From assembly GCA_025603075.1 (NCBI GenBank), contig MU626276.1:115309-179308 (forward strand): DNA of 64,000 bases. The letters are read 5' to 3'. The notes under the pieces are model-generated. The model did not search any database. It worked only from the letters and a program-made list of their open reading frames with translations, and was not told the DNA's origin. The position numbers and the translations under genes are program-made. This document shows, in pieces, positions 1 to 11,317 of the stretch. Every line of letters begins with the position of its first letter. Within the stretch, counting starts at the first letter, position 1. This DNA is from Neoconidiobolus thromboides FSU 785 (Eukaryota; Entomophthoromycota; Entomophthoromycetes; Entomophthorales; Neoconidiobolaceae).

Positions 1-230
1 TTTTACTTATTAAATGCATTCACTTATTTTACTAGCTATTTAGATTAATTGTATTTATTAATATTAATTTGATTGCAATTATCCGTTTTTTTAAAACTAT
101 AATCAAATCCCATACTTATTACTTTTAATTCATATTTATTTGCAATATTCTCTTTGTTTAAGAATACTATAATAAAGAATTATTTAAATAATATCAATTT
201 ATTAATAAAAATAAATATACTAATTTAATA
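1..230. other. AT-rich edge sequence, no gene seen
   Basis: Downstream flank of the EMC4 gene. I see no open frame, RNA gene or copy of the repeat family found elsewhere in the window. Confidence 0.5.
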
Positions 231-1191
231 TTAATGTAAAGTAAATTCATTAAACTATAAAAGAATATTATAAATTAATAAAACAAAATATATATCAATT
301 AAATAAAATCAACTTACTTTAGGAAATTTTTCAAAAGCTAACCAATCAGAAGAAGAAGTAGGTAATAGCCCCATTGAAGAACATTTCCATAAACCCATGA
401 CCATAATTAATATATTTAATAACATAAATACCATCTTTTGTAGAGTTAAGTCTACTTTTAAATCTCCATCTTTTTCTAATTTTTCAAATACTATTTATTA
501 TAAATTAAAATCAATATTATTAATTAGTTGTTATTAAGGAAGATGAATTCAATTTACCTTTATCAACGTTTAATAATGATTTTACTGGTTGAAAAAATAA
601 CATAGCTGTTATCATTATTGAAAATATAGATACAGAGTTACCACTCATATATAACATAACTCCATTCATAGGTATACTTTTAGCATTAGCTAAAGCAATA
701 TCCCAAGCTTTCTATATAATAAATAATAAATAAATAATAATAAATAAATAATAATAAATAAATAAATAATAATAAATAAATAATAATAAATAAATAATAA
801 ATAAATAATAAATAAATAATAAATAAATAATAAATAAATAATAAATAATAAAATAAAAACTTACTTTTGATTTCAATTGTTCAAGAGATGGATTCTTTTC
901 TGCTTTAACAACTTTAGATTTCTTTCTAAGCTATTGTTATTATTGTTAATTTAGTCAGATTATTGTACTTATTATTGAGTTTACCAAACTTTCTTTTGGG
1001 TTGTAATTAACTTTATCAAATACAGTTGTAAATCCATTAATTGGTTCTATTGTTGCTTCAGTTGGATAACCTAATAAATCCTTTCTTAATAATTCTTCTG
1101 GTGATAATAGACTCTTGGAGGATACTTCCCTTATTAAAATAGTTAAGTTATTAATTGTGTTAATTACACTGTTAGATAAATTAAATTACAT
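231..1191 (-). CDS. EMC4: ER membrane protein complex subunit 4
   Basis: Subunit of the EMC insertase, which places tail-anchored and multi-pass proteins in the ER membrane. Exons on the minus strand: 1190-1191 (only AT of the start), 985-1129, 865-930, 558-711, 318-490, 231-254; frames join cleanly to give 187 residues, like human (183) and yeast (190). Family landmarks are KAWDIALANAKSIPMNGVM, the YMSGNSVSIFSIM membrane segment, and the SMGLLPTSSSDWLAF signature near the C-terminus. The upstream end is the uncertain part: in frame, ATG is followed directly by TAA, and the best solution is an intron (1130-1189, GTAATT...AATAAG) that splits the start codon as AT|G and gives MEVSSKSLLSPEELL. 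Divergent from TVP23. Identity is secure; the start is a proposal. Confidence 0.88.
715..850. repeat. AATAAATA-type microsatellite in an EMC4 intron
   Basis: About 130 bp of imperfect AATAAATAATAA repeats filling most of the intron between the second and third EMC4 coding exons. A simple repeat, probably prone to length change. Confidence 0.9.
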
Positions 1192-1529
1192 TTTTAATAA
1201 GAATAAACAAAAATTAACAAAACTAAATTAGATATTCAACTTGTTAGTGAATTAGTATCAACCAATAATATTGATTTATAGAAAGATGGCTTAAGCTTAT
1301 TTGTTGAATAGATTCCAAAGCCAAGTGATGAAATAGAAAAATATAACATGAAAGAAAAATAAAAAATAAAAAAATAAATTATCTTTCCAAAAGTTCATTA
1401 TAATAATCATCCAAAAAATAAGAAATATAATAAAATGGTAATATAAAAATATAATAGTATATTAATTAATTAATAATTTGATAAAAGAATACCAACGACA
1501 ATTCCAACTTATTATCTAATGCAGCTCCT
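1192..1529. other. Divergent promoter region EMC4/TVP23
   Basis: 338 bp between two divergent genes. AT-rich; no coding signal seen. It must hold both promoters and the 5' UTR of EMC4, but no specific motif could be assigned. Confidence 0.5.
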
Positions 1530-2406
1530 ATGGGAAGAGTAGAACAAGATTCCACAGTTATTGAAATAGATAATGAGTTACCAACTTATTCTTCTTCTCA
1601 AGGACAGCAAAGTTTTAATCCAGAACCAAGTTTACCAACACAAGGAAATAATAATAATAATAGAAATAATAATAATATAGGTACTGATAACTCTGTAACT
1701 AGTTTATTGAAACAATCAAGGTAAAATTTAAAATTATTAAAATTTAAAATTTAAAATTAATATAAATTTTATAGTCACCCAACAATATTAATAGTTCATT
1801 TTTTATTTCGTACATTAGCATTAATATTATATTTATTTGCTAACTTTGTATCTCATTTTTTTGTATTAATATTTGTATTCTCCGTATTATGTTTAGCTTT
1901 TGATTTTTGGGTCGTTAAAAATGTATCTGGTAGATATTTAGTAGGTTTAAGGTGGTGGAATGAAATTGATAGTAATGGCCATTCTATTTGGTATTTTGAA
2001 TCAAAAGATGTAAGTTATTTATTTATTTATTTATTATTATTATTATATTATATTATATTATATTATTATTATATTTATTATTATATTTATTATTATATTT
2101 TAGATTAATATTGAATCAAATGCTATTGATAGTAAATGTTTTTGGGTATCTCTTTATGCTACTCCTATTATATGGATATTATTAGCATTAGTTGCATTAA
2201 TTCGATTTAATTTTGAATGGCTATTAATTGTATTAGTTGCTATTGGTTTATCTGGTACTAATTTAATTGGGTATCATCGATGTGAAAAAGATGCTAAACA
2301 AAAATGGGGTAATAATAATAATAATTCAACATTAAGTTTATTTGGTTCAAATAATAGCTTTGTTGGTGGATTTATTAATAGGTCTTTATCTAATTACCTT
2401 GGTTAA
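1530..2406 (+). CDS. TVP23: Golgi vesicle membrane protein TVP23 family
   Basis: Small multi-pass protein of late-Golgi vesicles (FAM18/TVP23 family). Exons 1530-1720, 1775-2009 and 2104-2406 give 242 residues; yeast Tvp23 is about 200, the excess being a polar Asn-rich N-terminal tail (about residues 1-63). After the tail come the family hydrophobic segments (HPTILIVHFLFRTLALILY and following), the conserved patch FDFWVVKNVSGRYLVGLRWW and, near the end, NLIGYHRCEKDAKQKW. The start at 1530 is the first ATG in frame; an ATG at 1519 is out of frame. Two introns of 54 and 94 nt. Next to another traffic gene, RAB18. Confidence 0.93.
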
Positions 2407-2950
2407 TATTTATAATATATTAAAAACAAAGAAAAGTATTAATTATAAAACTATATTATATTATATTATATTATATTGCTTATTACTTATTATTACTTAT
2501 TATTACTTATTATTACTTATTATTACTTATTATTACTTATTATTACTTATTATTATTTATTATTACTTATTATTACTTATTATTTATTAATTACTTATTA
2601 TTTATTAATTACTTATTATTTATTAATATATTTAATTTTGTATAATTTCATACAATTTATATCTTTATTTTTATAAAATTAAACAATAATTTAATATGAA
2701 TTAAATTCTCTTTGTTTTAAAAAGAATCAATGTTAAATTTACAACAAAATTTAATTAAATAAATTTCCTAACCAATTTCAAACATTTTAAAAATCCAAAC
2801 CTAGAAATTAAATCACGAATAAGTCCAATTTTTACGTCATTTTCAAATTAACTACAAATATCTAAATTTTAGTAAGACTTTTTTGAAATTCTCTTTTTCT
2901 TTCTTTTTCTTTACTTTTCTTTTATAAACAAATATAAAATAACAATAATA
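2407..2950. other. TVP23-RAB18 spacer with minisatellite
   Basis: Holds the 10-bp tandem array listed separately, then AT-rich DNA with a pyrimidine-rich stretch (about 2880-2925) just before the RAB18 start. Open frames across the array are low-complexity artefacts. Confidence 0.6.
2473..2610. repeat. 10-bp tandem repeat ATTATTACTT
   Basis: Around ten near-perfect copies of the decamer, then a few longer variants with TTTATTAATT. Lies in the 3' flank of TVP23. Gives Leu/Tyr-rich artefact ORFs in all plus frames. Confidence 0.9.
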
Positions 2951-3746
2951 ATGAGTGATACCGAACTCAATTTAACTTTCAAATTACTATTAATTGGTAA
3001 TTCTGGTGTTGGGAAATCATCTATATTATTAAGATTTATTGATGATTATTTTCTACCTTCAGATGAGATAAGTGCCACAATCGGAGTTGATTTTAAAGTT
3101 AAAGACTTAAATTTAGATGACAAACAATATAAATTAACTATTTGGGTATGTTATTTTAAGTATAATTATTTAAATAAGTTTATTAAATTATATTAAGGAT
3201 ACTGCAGGTCAAGAAAGATTCCGTACCTTAACTTCATCCTATTATCGTGGGGCACAAGGAGTTATTTTAGGTAATTTAAACCATTAAACTAATATTTTCA
3301 TTAAAAATACTAATTTTGTTTTAGTATATGATGTAACTAAAAAAGAAACATTTGATAATTTAGAACAATGGTTTATTGAATTAGAAACTTATTGTAAAAA
3401 TAAAGAAGTTGTTAAAATGATTATCGGTAATAAAGTAGATAAAGAAAGCAATCGAGCTATTTCTTTAGAACAAGGAGAAGAATATGCAAAAAGTAAAAAT
3501 AGTTTGTTTATTGAATGTAGTGCTAAAACAAAATTGGGTGTTCAACAAGCAGTCGAAGAATTGGTTCGTAAAGTATGTTATTTTAATATTTTTGTTATTA
3601 TTAAAAGAATATTTATTAATATTTTATTTTTATTTTTTTAGATAATTGATACACCTAGTTTATATCAAAAGAAAAAAGAAAATAATTTAAAGTTAAATCA
3701 GAATAATAATGAATCAATTGAAACTAATAATTCTTGTGGTTGTTGA
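2951..3746 (+). CDS. RAB18: Rab18-type small GTPase
   Basis: Ras-superfamily GTPase acting at the ER and lipid droplets in animals. Exons 2951-3145, 3198-3270, 3325-3572 and 3642-3746 give 206 residues, the length of human RAB18. Visible motifs: P-loop GNSGVGKS (16-23), effector-side [29 protein letters not shown] after the first intron, GNKVDKE and ECSAKTK for guanine binding. The stretches GVDFKV and [10 protein letters not shown] favour Rab18 over Rab1/Rab8. The protein ends in SCGC and TGA, a Cys-X-Cys tail fitting double geranylgeranylation. Rab18 is absent from S. cerevisiae, which helps place the organism. Confidence 0.95.
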
Positions 3747-4030
3747 ATTGTAATTTTTTTTATATAAGTTGAAAACTTTTTATCAAAGTTTTTAATTATT
3801 TCGAAACTATAATTTCCTTATTCTTTGTTTTTTATTAAATTATATTATTATTATTCATTAAACAGATTAAAGTTTTATTATTTAATTTATTATATTTTAT
3901 TATAATATTTTAATTTATAATATATTATTTATTAAAAAGAATTAAAATTAAAATTAAAATATTAATAGTGTTTAAATAAGTAATGATTTATTTTAATGAT
4001 TTGATTTTTAACCTATTTTTTTAAATAATA

Positions 4031-5750
4031 TTAAGGCCCAGATTTAACTACATCTTGTTTTGAATTTAAATTATCTAAAGCAATACGATTTAAAGCATTA
4101 ATATAAGCCTTAGCACTAGCTAAAAGTACATCTGGATCAGTTCCTTGTCCACGATAAATTCTTTTATAATCTCCATTAATATTAGATTTCTCTTCATTAT
4201 CTTCACTTTCTTCTTTTCCTTTACAAAGTTTAACTGTAACAGCACCTAAAGCATCACTACCTCCAGTAACACCTTTAACATCATAACCCACTAAATAATG
4301 TTCAATATCTGAAAGACGATGAATGGCCTTAAAAATAGCTTCAACTGCGCCAGGTGCTGTACCTGCATCTTCAAATACTTTATAAGTTTGTTGATCATCA
4401 ATTAAACGTTGTAAACGAATGGTTGCAGTAGCTGTTGAACCACAAGTAGTAAAACATTGTACATAATCTAAACGATAATGTTCAATATCTAATTGATTAA
4501 ATTGATCATCAACAATAGCAATTAAATCCTGATCTGTTACTTTACGTTTAGAATCAGCTAAAGATTTAAAGCGATCAAAAGCAGTTTGAAATTGTTGTTC
4601 TGTTAAATTTTTAAATCCAAGGGTATTGAGATGGGAACGTAAAGCGTTACGTCCAGAATGTTTACCAAGTACTAAAGAATTGGATGGTACACCTACTATT
4701 TCTGGTGCTATAATTTCATATGTTTGTTGATGTTTTAATACACCATCTTGATGGATACCTGATTCATGAGCAAAGGCATTAGCACCAACAATAGCTTTAT
4801 TAGCTTGTACAGTCATACCAGTTAAATTACTAACCATTTTTGAAATACGATAAATTAATTTAGTGTCAATATGTTGAATCGATACTGGAAATACCGTTGG
4901 GTGAGTATAAATTGCCATACAAACTTCTTCAAAAGAAGTATTTCCTGCTCTTTCTCCAATACCATTAATTGTTACTTCAACTTGACGAGCACCATTAGCT
5001 ATACCAGCTAAAGTATTAGCTGTAGCTAAACCTAAATCATTATGGCAATGAGTGGACCAAATTACATTATTTGAACCCGGTGTATTTTTTATTAAATAAT
5101 TAATAATTTCTCCATATTCTTCAGGTGTATTATAACCCACTGTATCAGGTATATTTAAAGTAGTTGCACCAGCTTTAATTACTTCACTTAATACTTGACA
5201 TAAAAAATCTTTATCGCTACGACCTGAATCTTCTGGTGAAAATTCTACTTCTTCACATAAAGAACGAGCATGTTTAACTGCTGCTACTGCTCTCTTAATA
5301 CATTCTTCTCTATTTATTTTTAATTTATATTTTAAATGAATATCTGATGTAGCTAAAAAGGTATGAATCCTTTTACGTGGAGCTTCTTTGATAGCTTCAT
5401 AACAACGATCAATATCTGATATAACTGCTCTTGATAATCCACAGATTACCATAGGTATACCATCTTTTCTACCTTCTGTCAAAGGGCCAACTTGGGTAGC
5501 TATTGCTTTTACAGCTTGAAAATCACCTTCACTAGCTACTGGAAAACCAGCTTCAAGTACATCAATTCCAAGTTCAGATAAGTTTTTGGCTATTTCTAAT
5601 TTTTCTTGAACACTTAAAGTTACACCTGGGGACTATTTTATGGTTAATATTTGTAATTTTATTTGATAGAGAGTTATTTACCTGTTCCCCATCTCTCAAA
5701 GTAGTATCGAAGAAAATCAATCTATCTTTTGTAGTTTCAACGTTTACCAT
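4031..5750 (-). CDS. 2-isopropylmalate synthase, bacterial/plant LeuA type
   Basis: Condenses acetyl-CoA with 2-oxoisovalerate, the committed step of leucine synthesis. Exon 1 is 5682-5750 (23 codons), exon 2 is 4031-5632; total 556 residues. The catalytic barrel shows FFDTTLRDGEQ split by the intron before SPGVTL, STHCHNDLGLATANTLAG, NGIGERAGNTSFEEV and HESGIHQDGVLK. The C-terminal third matches the LeuA regulatory domain (STATATIRLQ, GTAPGAVEAI, VTGGSDALGAV), with an acidic insert KGKEESEDNEEK. The pattern is that of E. coli and plant enzymes, not the S. cerevisiae Leu4 class (which has STDLRDGNQ). Homocitrate synthase was considered; the regulatory domain and length argue against it. No clear mitochondrial presequence. 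Confidence 0.93.
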
Positions 5751-5766
5751 GGTTATATAACAATAC

Positions 5767-5802
<36 letters not shown>

Positions 5803-6211
5803 AATTAAAGATTCTGATTATCTTTTTATATTAATTAAACATTGTTTATGCTTTGATGACTCATTTTCGGTAACAAATAAATGAAACAAAAAGTTTGAGA
5901 AGTTAATTTTTTAAAAGCGTGACTATTAAATCTTCTTGAATGTTGATAAAGATTTGATAAATTTTGATAAGATTTAAAAATTATAAGTCATATTTCCTTT
6001 TTTGGAAAAAAGGAATTTTTTCTTTTTATTATCCTATTATTGTCATCGTCATTTATAAATTATGAGTCAATAAGATTGAAAATTGTTAAAGGATACAGTT
6101 GATTATTTGACATTTGCACTTAAAAATAGTATTATTAAAGGCTATAAAACATAATAAAAAAGTATAAAATGGTAAAGTATATTTGTTTGAAAGATTTATA
6201 CACTTTGTTAA

Positions 6212-6317
6212 ATATATCTGGATGTATTTTTCTATTTAAGAGTTTTATTATCAATTTTTTCATTCAAATAACGCTTAAGAAATAAAAAAAGTAATAAAAT
6301 CAAAACACTCCCATATG
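6212..6317 (+). mobile_element. MITE-like element, copy A (diverged)
   Basis: The most diverged copy. It shares the internal order of the family: a TATTTAAGA block, a TTTTATTA block, an ATTCAAATAACGCTTAAG block, then a degraded right end CACTCCCATAT. Confidence 0.7.
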
Positions 6318-6483
6318 CTTATCATATCTATATTTTATATCTATAACTTATATTCTTAAGTTGATATATAGATTAGATGTATGATAAATAATAACAAATT
6401 ATAATGATATAATACTTTATATCATTATCAATTCAGGTTTAGTATGTTTATTGATATTTAAATGTATTTTATTATTTTATTGT

Positions 6484-6592
6484 CATATATGAGGATGCAT
6501 TTTTGTATTTAAGAATTTTACTGACAATTTTTCTAAAATAGCACTTAAAAAATAGAAAAAGTATAATGAAGTCAAAAAAAACACCCCTATGT
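6484..6592 (+). mobile_element. MITE-like element, copy B
   Basis: Left end ATATATGAGGATG, interior GTATTTAAGAATTTTACTGAC, right end ACACCCCTAT. About 170 bp from copy A in the same orientation. Confidence 0.8.
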
Positions 6593-6830
6593 ATCGTATC
6601 CACAGTAATATAATAAGAGAATAAATTAAAATAAAATAAGAGTATAAATAAATACTTGTTTTAAGTAAGTGTTATAGCATTTCTTTTTTTAATAACATTT
6701 TGCTTAATTTATTTTATAAAAAAAACCAGGCTAAAAAATCTATATTTATATTATAATAATTTAGATATTTAAATATCTTTTTATAATATCAAACATTTAT
6801 ATTAATTTTATTTAAAAATTATTATTAAAA

Positions 6831-6939
6831 ATACGGGGATGTTTTTTTTGACTTCATTATTTTTTCCATCTTTTAAGCACTGTTTGAGTGGAAAAATTGT
6901 TAGTAAAATTCTTAAATACAAAAATACATCCCCATATAT
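6831..6939 (-). mobile_element. MITE-like element, copy C
   Basis: Reverse orientation to A and B. Starts ACGGGGATG and ends CATCCCCATATA; the interior contains TTTAAGCACTGTTTGAGTGG, the reverse complement of the family core. Confidence 0.88.
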
Positions 6940-7694
6940 CTGTTAATATTTTAACATTTGACTAATTGTATATATCAATATTTTTATAATATCATTGTTT
7001 TAATTATAAAAGTGTTGTTAAAAGTTTATTTAATAAATCATTTGTTTTTATTACTATATAAAAAACAATAAATAAAACAAAAAAGATCTTTTTATATTAT
7101 TTCTAATAACCTAATTGCTTAAATTTGGCTTCTTTAGATAAATTTTAATTTAAAAAATTTAAAAAATTTAAAAATAGGAATAAAATATGGCTGTTATTAA
7201 TAAACTCTATCTAAACAGTAAAAAAACTAATAAATAAAAACAATGGACTAAAAGATAATATTAAACTTATTAGCCAAAATATTTAATTAGTATACCCACA
7301 TTTTATTTAGGATAATTTGCTTATAAGCAAACAAATTAAGACTCATATTATGTCATAGCTTCCCCCAAACTCCCATGAAAACTCAATTCCTTGGAAAGAA
7401 ATTCCGAAATCGAATTAAAAATAAGATTGAGTGGCTATGATTTAAAATAAACCAATAAATTTCGATTAACAAAGTTCACAATTTTGCAGAACTTAACAAA
7501 TCCAAACCAATAAAAGAGTGACTTTATTTTTAAGCAAAAACAAGAATAAAAAAAGGTATGGAATTAAGCCAATAATATAAAGTATTAGTTAATCAGATAA
7601 TTTAGTATTTAACGTGTAATAGGGTAATTTTTAAAAATTTATATTTAATGGATAATACCTTTAACCAAAACATCTTAGATTTTAATCAACTATA

Positions 7695-10600
7695 ATGTCG
7701 GGGTATACAAAATTAGCCTCTCTTGCCTTTAAGGCAAATATTCGATCTATACCTAGATCCCGTTTTATTAATGTTTGTTCAAGTAAATTCCAAACTTATA
7801 CCAAAGTACAAGCCAAAAATACCACCAGTGACCTTTTTATGGACGGAACAAGTGCTGTGTATGTTGAAGAAATGTACAACTCATGGAGAAATGATCCAAA
7901 CTCGGTTCATCTTTCTTGGCAAATTTACTTTAAAAATATGTCTAATGGTCAATCACCTTCCGCTTCTTATTCAGCCCCACCAACACTTGTATCTACTAGT
8001 TCAGTAGGAAATTTACCACTCGGTGCTACTTCATCTTCTCCAGAAGTTGTAGATCATTTGAAAATCCAATTACTTGTTAGAGCTTATCAAGTTCGTGGTC
8101 ATCATCTTGCTAAACTTGACCCTCTAGGCATTTTATCTCCTACTTTAGATACTCCAATACCTAAAGAATTAGAACTTTCTTATTATAATTTTACTGAACA
8201 AGATTTAAACAGAGAATTTAATCTTGGTCCAGGAATATTGCCAGGTTTCATGAATGAAAAAACCACTTTAACTTTAAAACAAATCGTAGAACATCTTAAA
8301 AATATTTACTGTATTATTTATAATCCTATTTTTTGTTAATATATTAATCATTTTTTTTAACTAGGTTCATCTATCGGATATGAATATCAACATATTCCAG
8401 ATAAAACTCAATGCGATTGGTTAAGAGAACGTATTGAAACCCCAAAACCATTTGAATTTTCAGTTGAAGATAAAAAAATGATACTTGATAGATTAGTTTG
8501 GTCTGATTCTTTTGAAAGATTTGTTGCAAGCAAATATGTTAGTGAAAAACGTTTTGGGTTAGAAGGTTGTGAAGCTTTAATTCCTGGTATGAAAGCAATG
8601 GTAATATATTATTATAATAATAAAATAAAAATTTTAATGTATTAGATTGATCAAGCTGCTGACCTTGGAACTGAATCTTTTGTGATTGGTATGGCTCATC
8701 GTGGTCGTTTAAATGTTTTAAGTAACGTTGTTCGTAAACCAAATGAATCCATTTTCTGTGAATTCAGCGGTTCATTAGACCCCTCTGTAGAAGGTTCTGG
8801 TGATGTTAAATACCATCTTGGTATGAATTATGTCCGTCCAACTCCTTCTGGAAAGAGAGTCCATCTTTCCTTAGTCGCCAATCCATCCCATCTTGAAGCT
8901 GTTAATCCAGTTGTTCTCGGTAAAACCAGAGCTATTCAATTTTATAGTGGTGATTTAGAAGAACACAAACGTAGTGTAGGTGTTTTAATTCATGGTGATG
9001 CTGCTTTTGCAGCTCAAGGTGTTGTTTATGAAACTTTAGGTTTCCATGAACTTCCATCATATACTGTTGGTGGTACAATTCATATAGTCATTAATAATCA
9101 AATCGGTTTTACAACTGATCCACGTTATTCTCGTTCTACTCCATATTGTACTGATATCGCTAAATCTATCAATGCACCAATTTTCCATGTTAATGGTGAT
9201 GATGTTGAAGCAGTCACATTTGTTTGTAAATTAGCAGCCGATTTCCGTCAAACTTTCAAGAAGGATGTTGTTATTGATATTGTATGTTATCGTAAATATG
9301 GCCATAATGAAGTTGATCAGCCCAGTTTCACTCAACCAAGAATGTACAAAACCATTGCTAAACAAAAGCCAGTTTTAGAAAAATATATTGAGAAACTTTT
9401 AAGTGAAAAAACTTTTGATGAAACCTTTGTAAAGGAAAATAAAGAAAAGGTATGGAAAACTTTAGAAGAAAGTTACGCTAAGAGTAAAGATTATAAGCCA
9501 ACAAGTCGTGAATGGCTATCAAGCTCATGGGAAGGCTTCAAATCCCCTAGTGAATTAGCTGTAGAAATTGCACCTGCTCATCCTACTGGTGCTTCTTTAC
9601 ATTCTTTACGTCAAGTTGGAAAAGCCATTACAACTATTCCTTCTACTTTTAAAGCTCATAACGTTATTAAAAAAATTATTGGTGCACGTCAAAAGACCAT
9701 TGAAGAAGAATCAAACATTGACTGGCCAACAGCTGAAGCACTTGCCTTTGGTACCCTTGTTAATGAAGGAACACACGTTAGATTAAGTGGTCAAGATGTT
9801 GAACGTGGAACTTTCTCACATAGACATGCTGTCATCCATGATCAAAACGATGAATCCACTTATACCTCTTTATCTAAAATTTCACCAACACAAGCACAAT
9901 TTACTGTCTGTAACTCCTCTTTATCAGAATTCGGAACTTTAGGTTTCGAACTTGGTTATTCTTTAGTTAACCCTAATGCTTTAGTTATGTGGGAAGCCCA
10001 ATTTGGTGATTTCGCAAATAATGCCCAATGTATCATTGATCAATTTATTGCTTCAGGTGAAAAGAAATGGTTACAACGTACTGGTTTAACTCTTCTCCTC
10101 CCTCATGGTTATGATGGCCAAGGTCCAGAACATTCAAGTGGACGTTTAGAACGTTTCCTTCAATTAATTGATGAACATCCTTATAAATTCCCAGAAAATA
10201 TGGATCGTCAACATCAAGATTGTAACATGCAAATTGTTTACTGTACTACTCCAGCCAATTACTTCCATGCTTTACGTCGTCAAATACATCGTGATTTCCG
10301 TAAGCCTTTGATCTGTTTCAATTCCAAGAATCTTCTTCGTCATCCTTTGGTAAGATCTGAAATGTCTGAAATGTCTGATGGTACTCACTTCCAACGTGCT
10401 ATTCCAGAAACATCTAAAGATTTAGTTGCTGATGATAAGATTCGTACCCATGTTTTATGTTCTGGTCAAGTTTATTATACTCTCTTGAAAGCTAGGGAAC
10501 AGAACAATGTTAACGATGTTGCTATTACTCGTATTGAACAAATAACTCCATTCCCGTTCGATTTAGTCAAAGAATATTCTGATAAATACCCTAATGCCGA

Positions 10601-10856
10601 AATTACTTGGTGTCAAGAAGAACCGCTTAATATGGGAGCTTGGTTCTTTGTTGAGCCAAGAATCAGAACTGCTTTAAAGAAATCAGACCACCATGCTGGT
10701 AAAGATGTTATTTATTCTGCTCGTCCACCTACTGCTACAGTAGCCACTGGTAACAAAAAACAACACAAGATTGAAGAAAATAATTTAATTAGTTTGGCCC
10801 TTTATGGTGAAGTTCGTAAAGTTAAAGAAACAAAGAATGGTTCACCTATTTTCTAA
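7695..10856 (+). CDS. KGD1: 2-oxoglutarate dehydrogenase E1, copy 1
   Basis: Thiamine-diphosphate E1 of the mitochondrial 2-oxoglutarate dehydrogenase complex. Exons 7695-8310, 8365-8600 and 8646-10856 give 1020 residues (yeast Kgd1 is 1014). A basic, Ser/Arg-rich N-terminus fits a mitochondrial presequence. The N-terminal domain [20 protein letters not shown] is diagnostic for OGDH and absent from the DHTKD1 class. Later motifs: [56 protein letters not shown] and [20 protein letters not shown], then the transketolase-type [15 protein letters not shown] and WEAQFGDF. The last exon is 2.2 kb uninterrupted. A second full-length gene lies at 55745-58874. Confidence 0.97.
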
Positions 10857-11317
10857 ATGTTTAAAATTAGAATAAATGTAATACTTTAAAGCTTCATTTT
10901 GTTAAAATATTTTTTGAAGTCTTTAAAGTTTAATAAAATATTAAATCATTATTTACGTTTTATCATATTTGCTATTTTTTCATATATAATTTTATAAAGG
11001 TATTATTTTAAAATTTAGTTAAAATAAAACTTAAAACATTAAATAAATAAAAGGTATTATTATAAGCACCTAATATTATAAAATAATGAACTTTATAGAG
11101 TATTTTGAATTAAAAATCTATTTTCAGAAAATAACAATTTAGATTATGAACACAACGATTGTATATCCTTTAAAGTATCATAAATATTTAAAGTTAAATA
11201 TATTTATTATCAAAATATTAAATAAGCCATATATAGATTATATCTTCAACATTACAATTATCCATAATTAAAACCTATTCTAAAATGAAGGAACAAGGTA
11301 ACTTATTTAAGCTTATT
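10857..11317. other. OGDH1-transcription factor convergent spacer
   Basis: 461 bp of AT-rich DNA between two convergent stop codons. No coding or RNA signal seen. Confidence 0.5.

Larger units (their letters stand above)
5751..7694. other. Gene-free region between LeuA and OGDH1, three repeat copies
   Basis: Begins with an AAT microsatellite (about 5766-5793) and contains three copies of the inverted-repeat family (listed separately). The rest is AT-rich without a credible coding frame; no tRNA pattern was recognised. It must contain both divergent promoters. Confidence 0.6.

Noticed and set aside
2342-2676. Leu/Tyr-rich ORFs downstream of TVP23
   Set aside because: Produced by the decamer array; no start context or homology.
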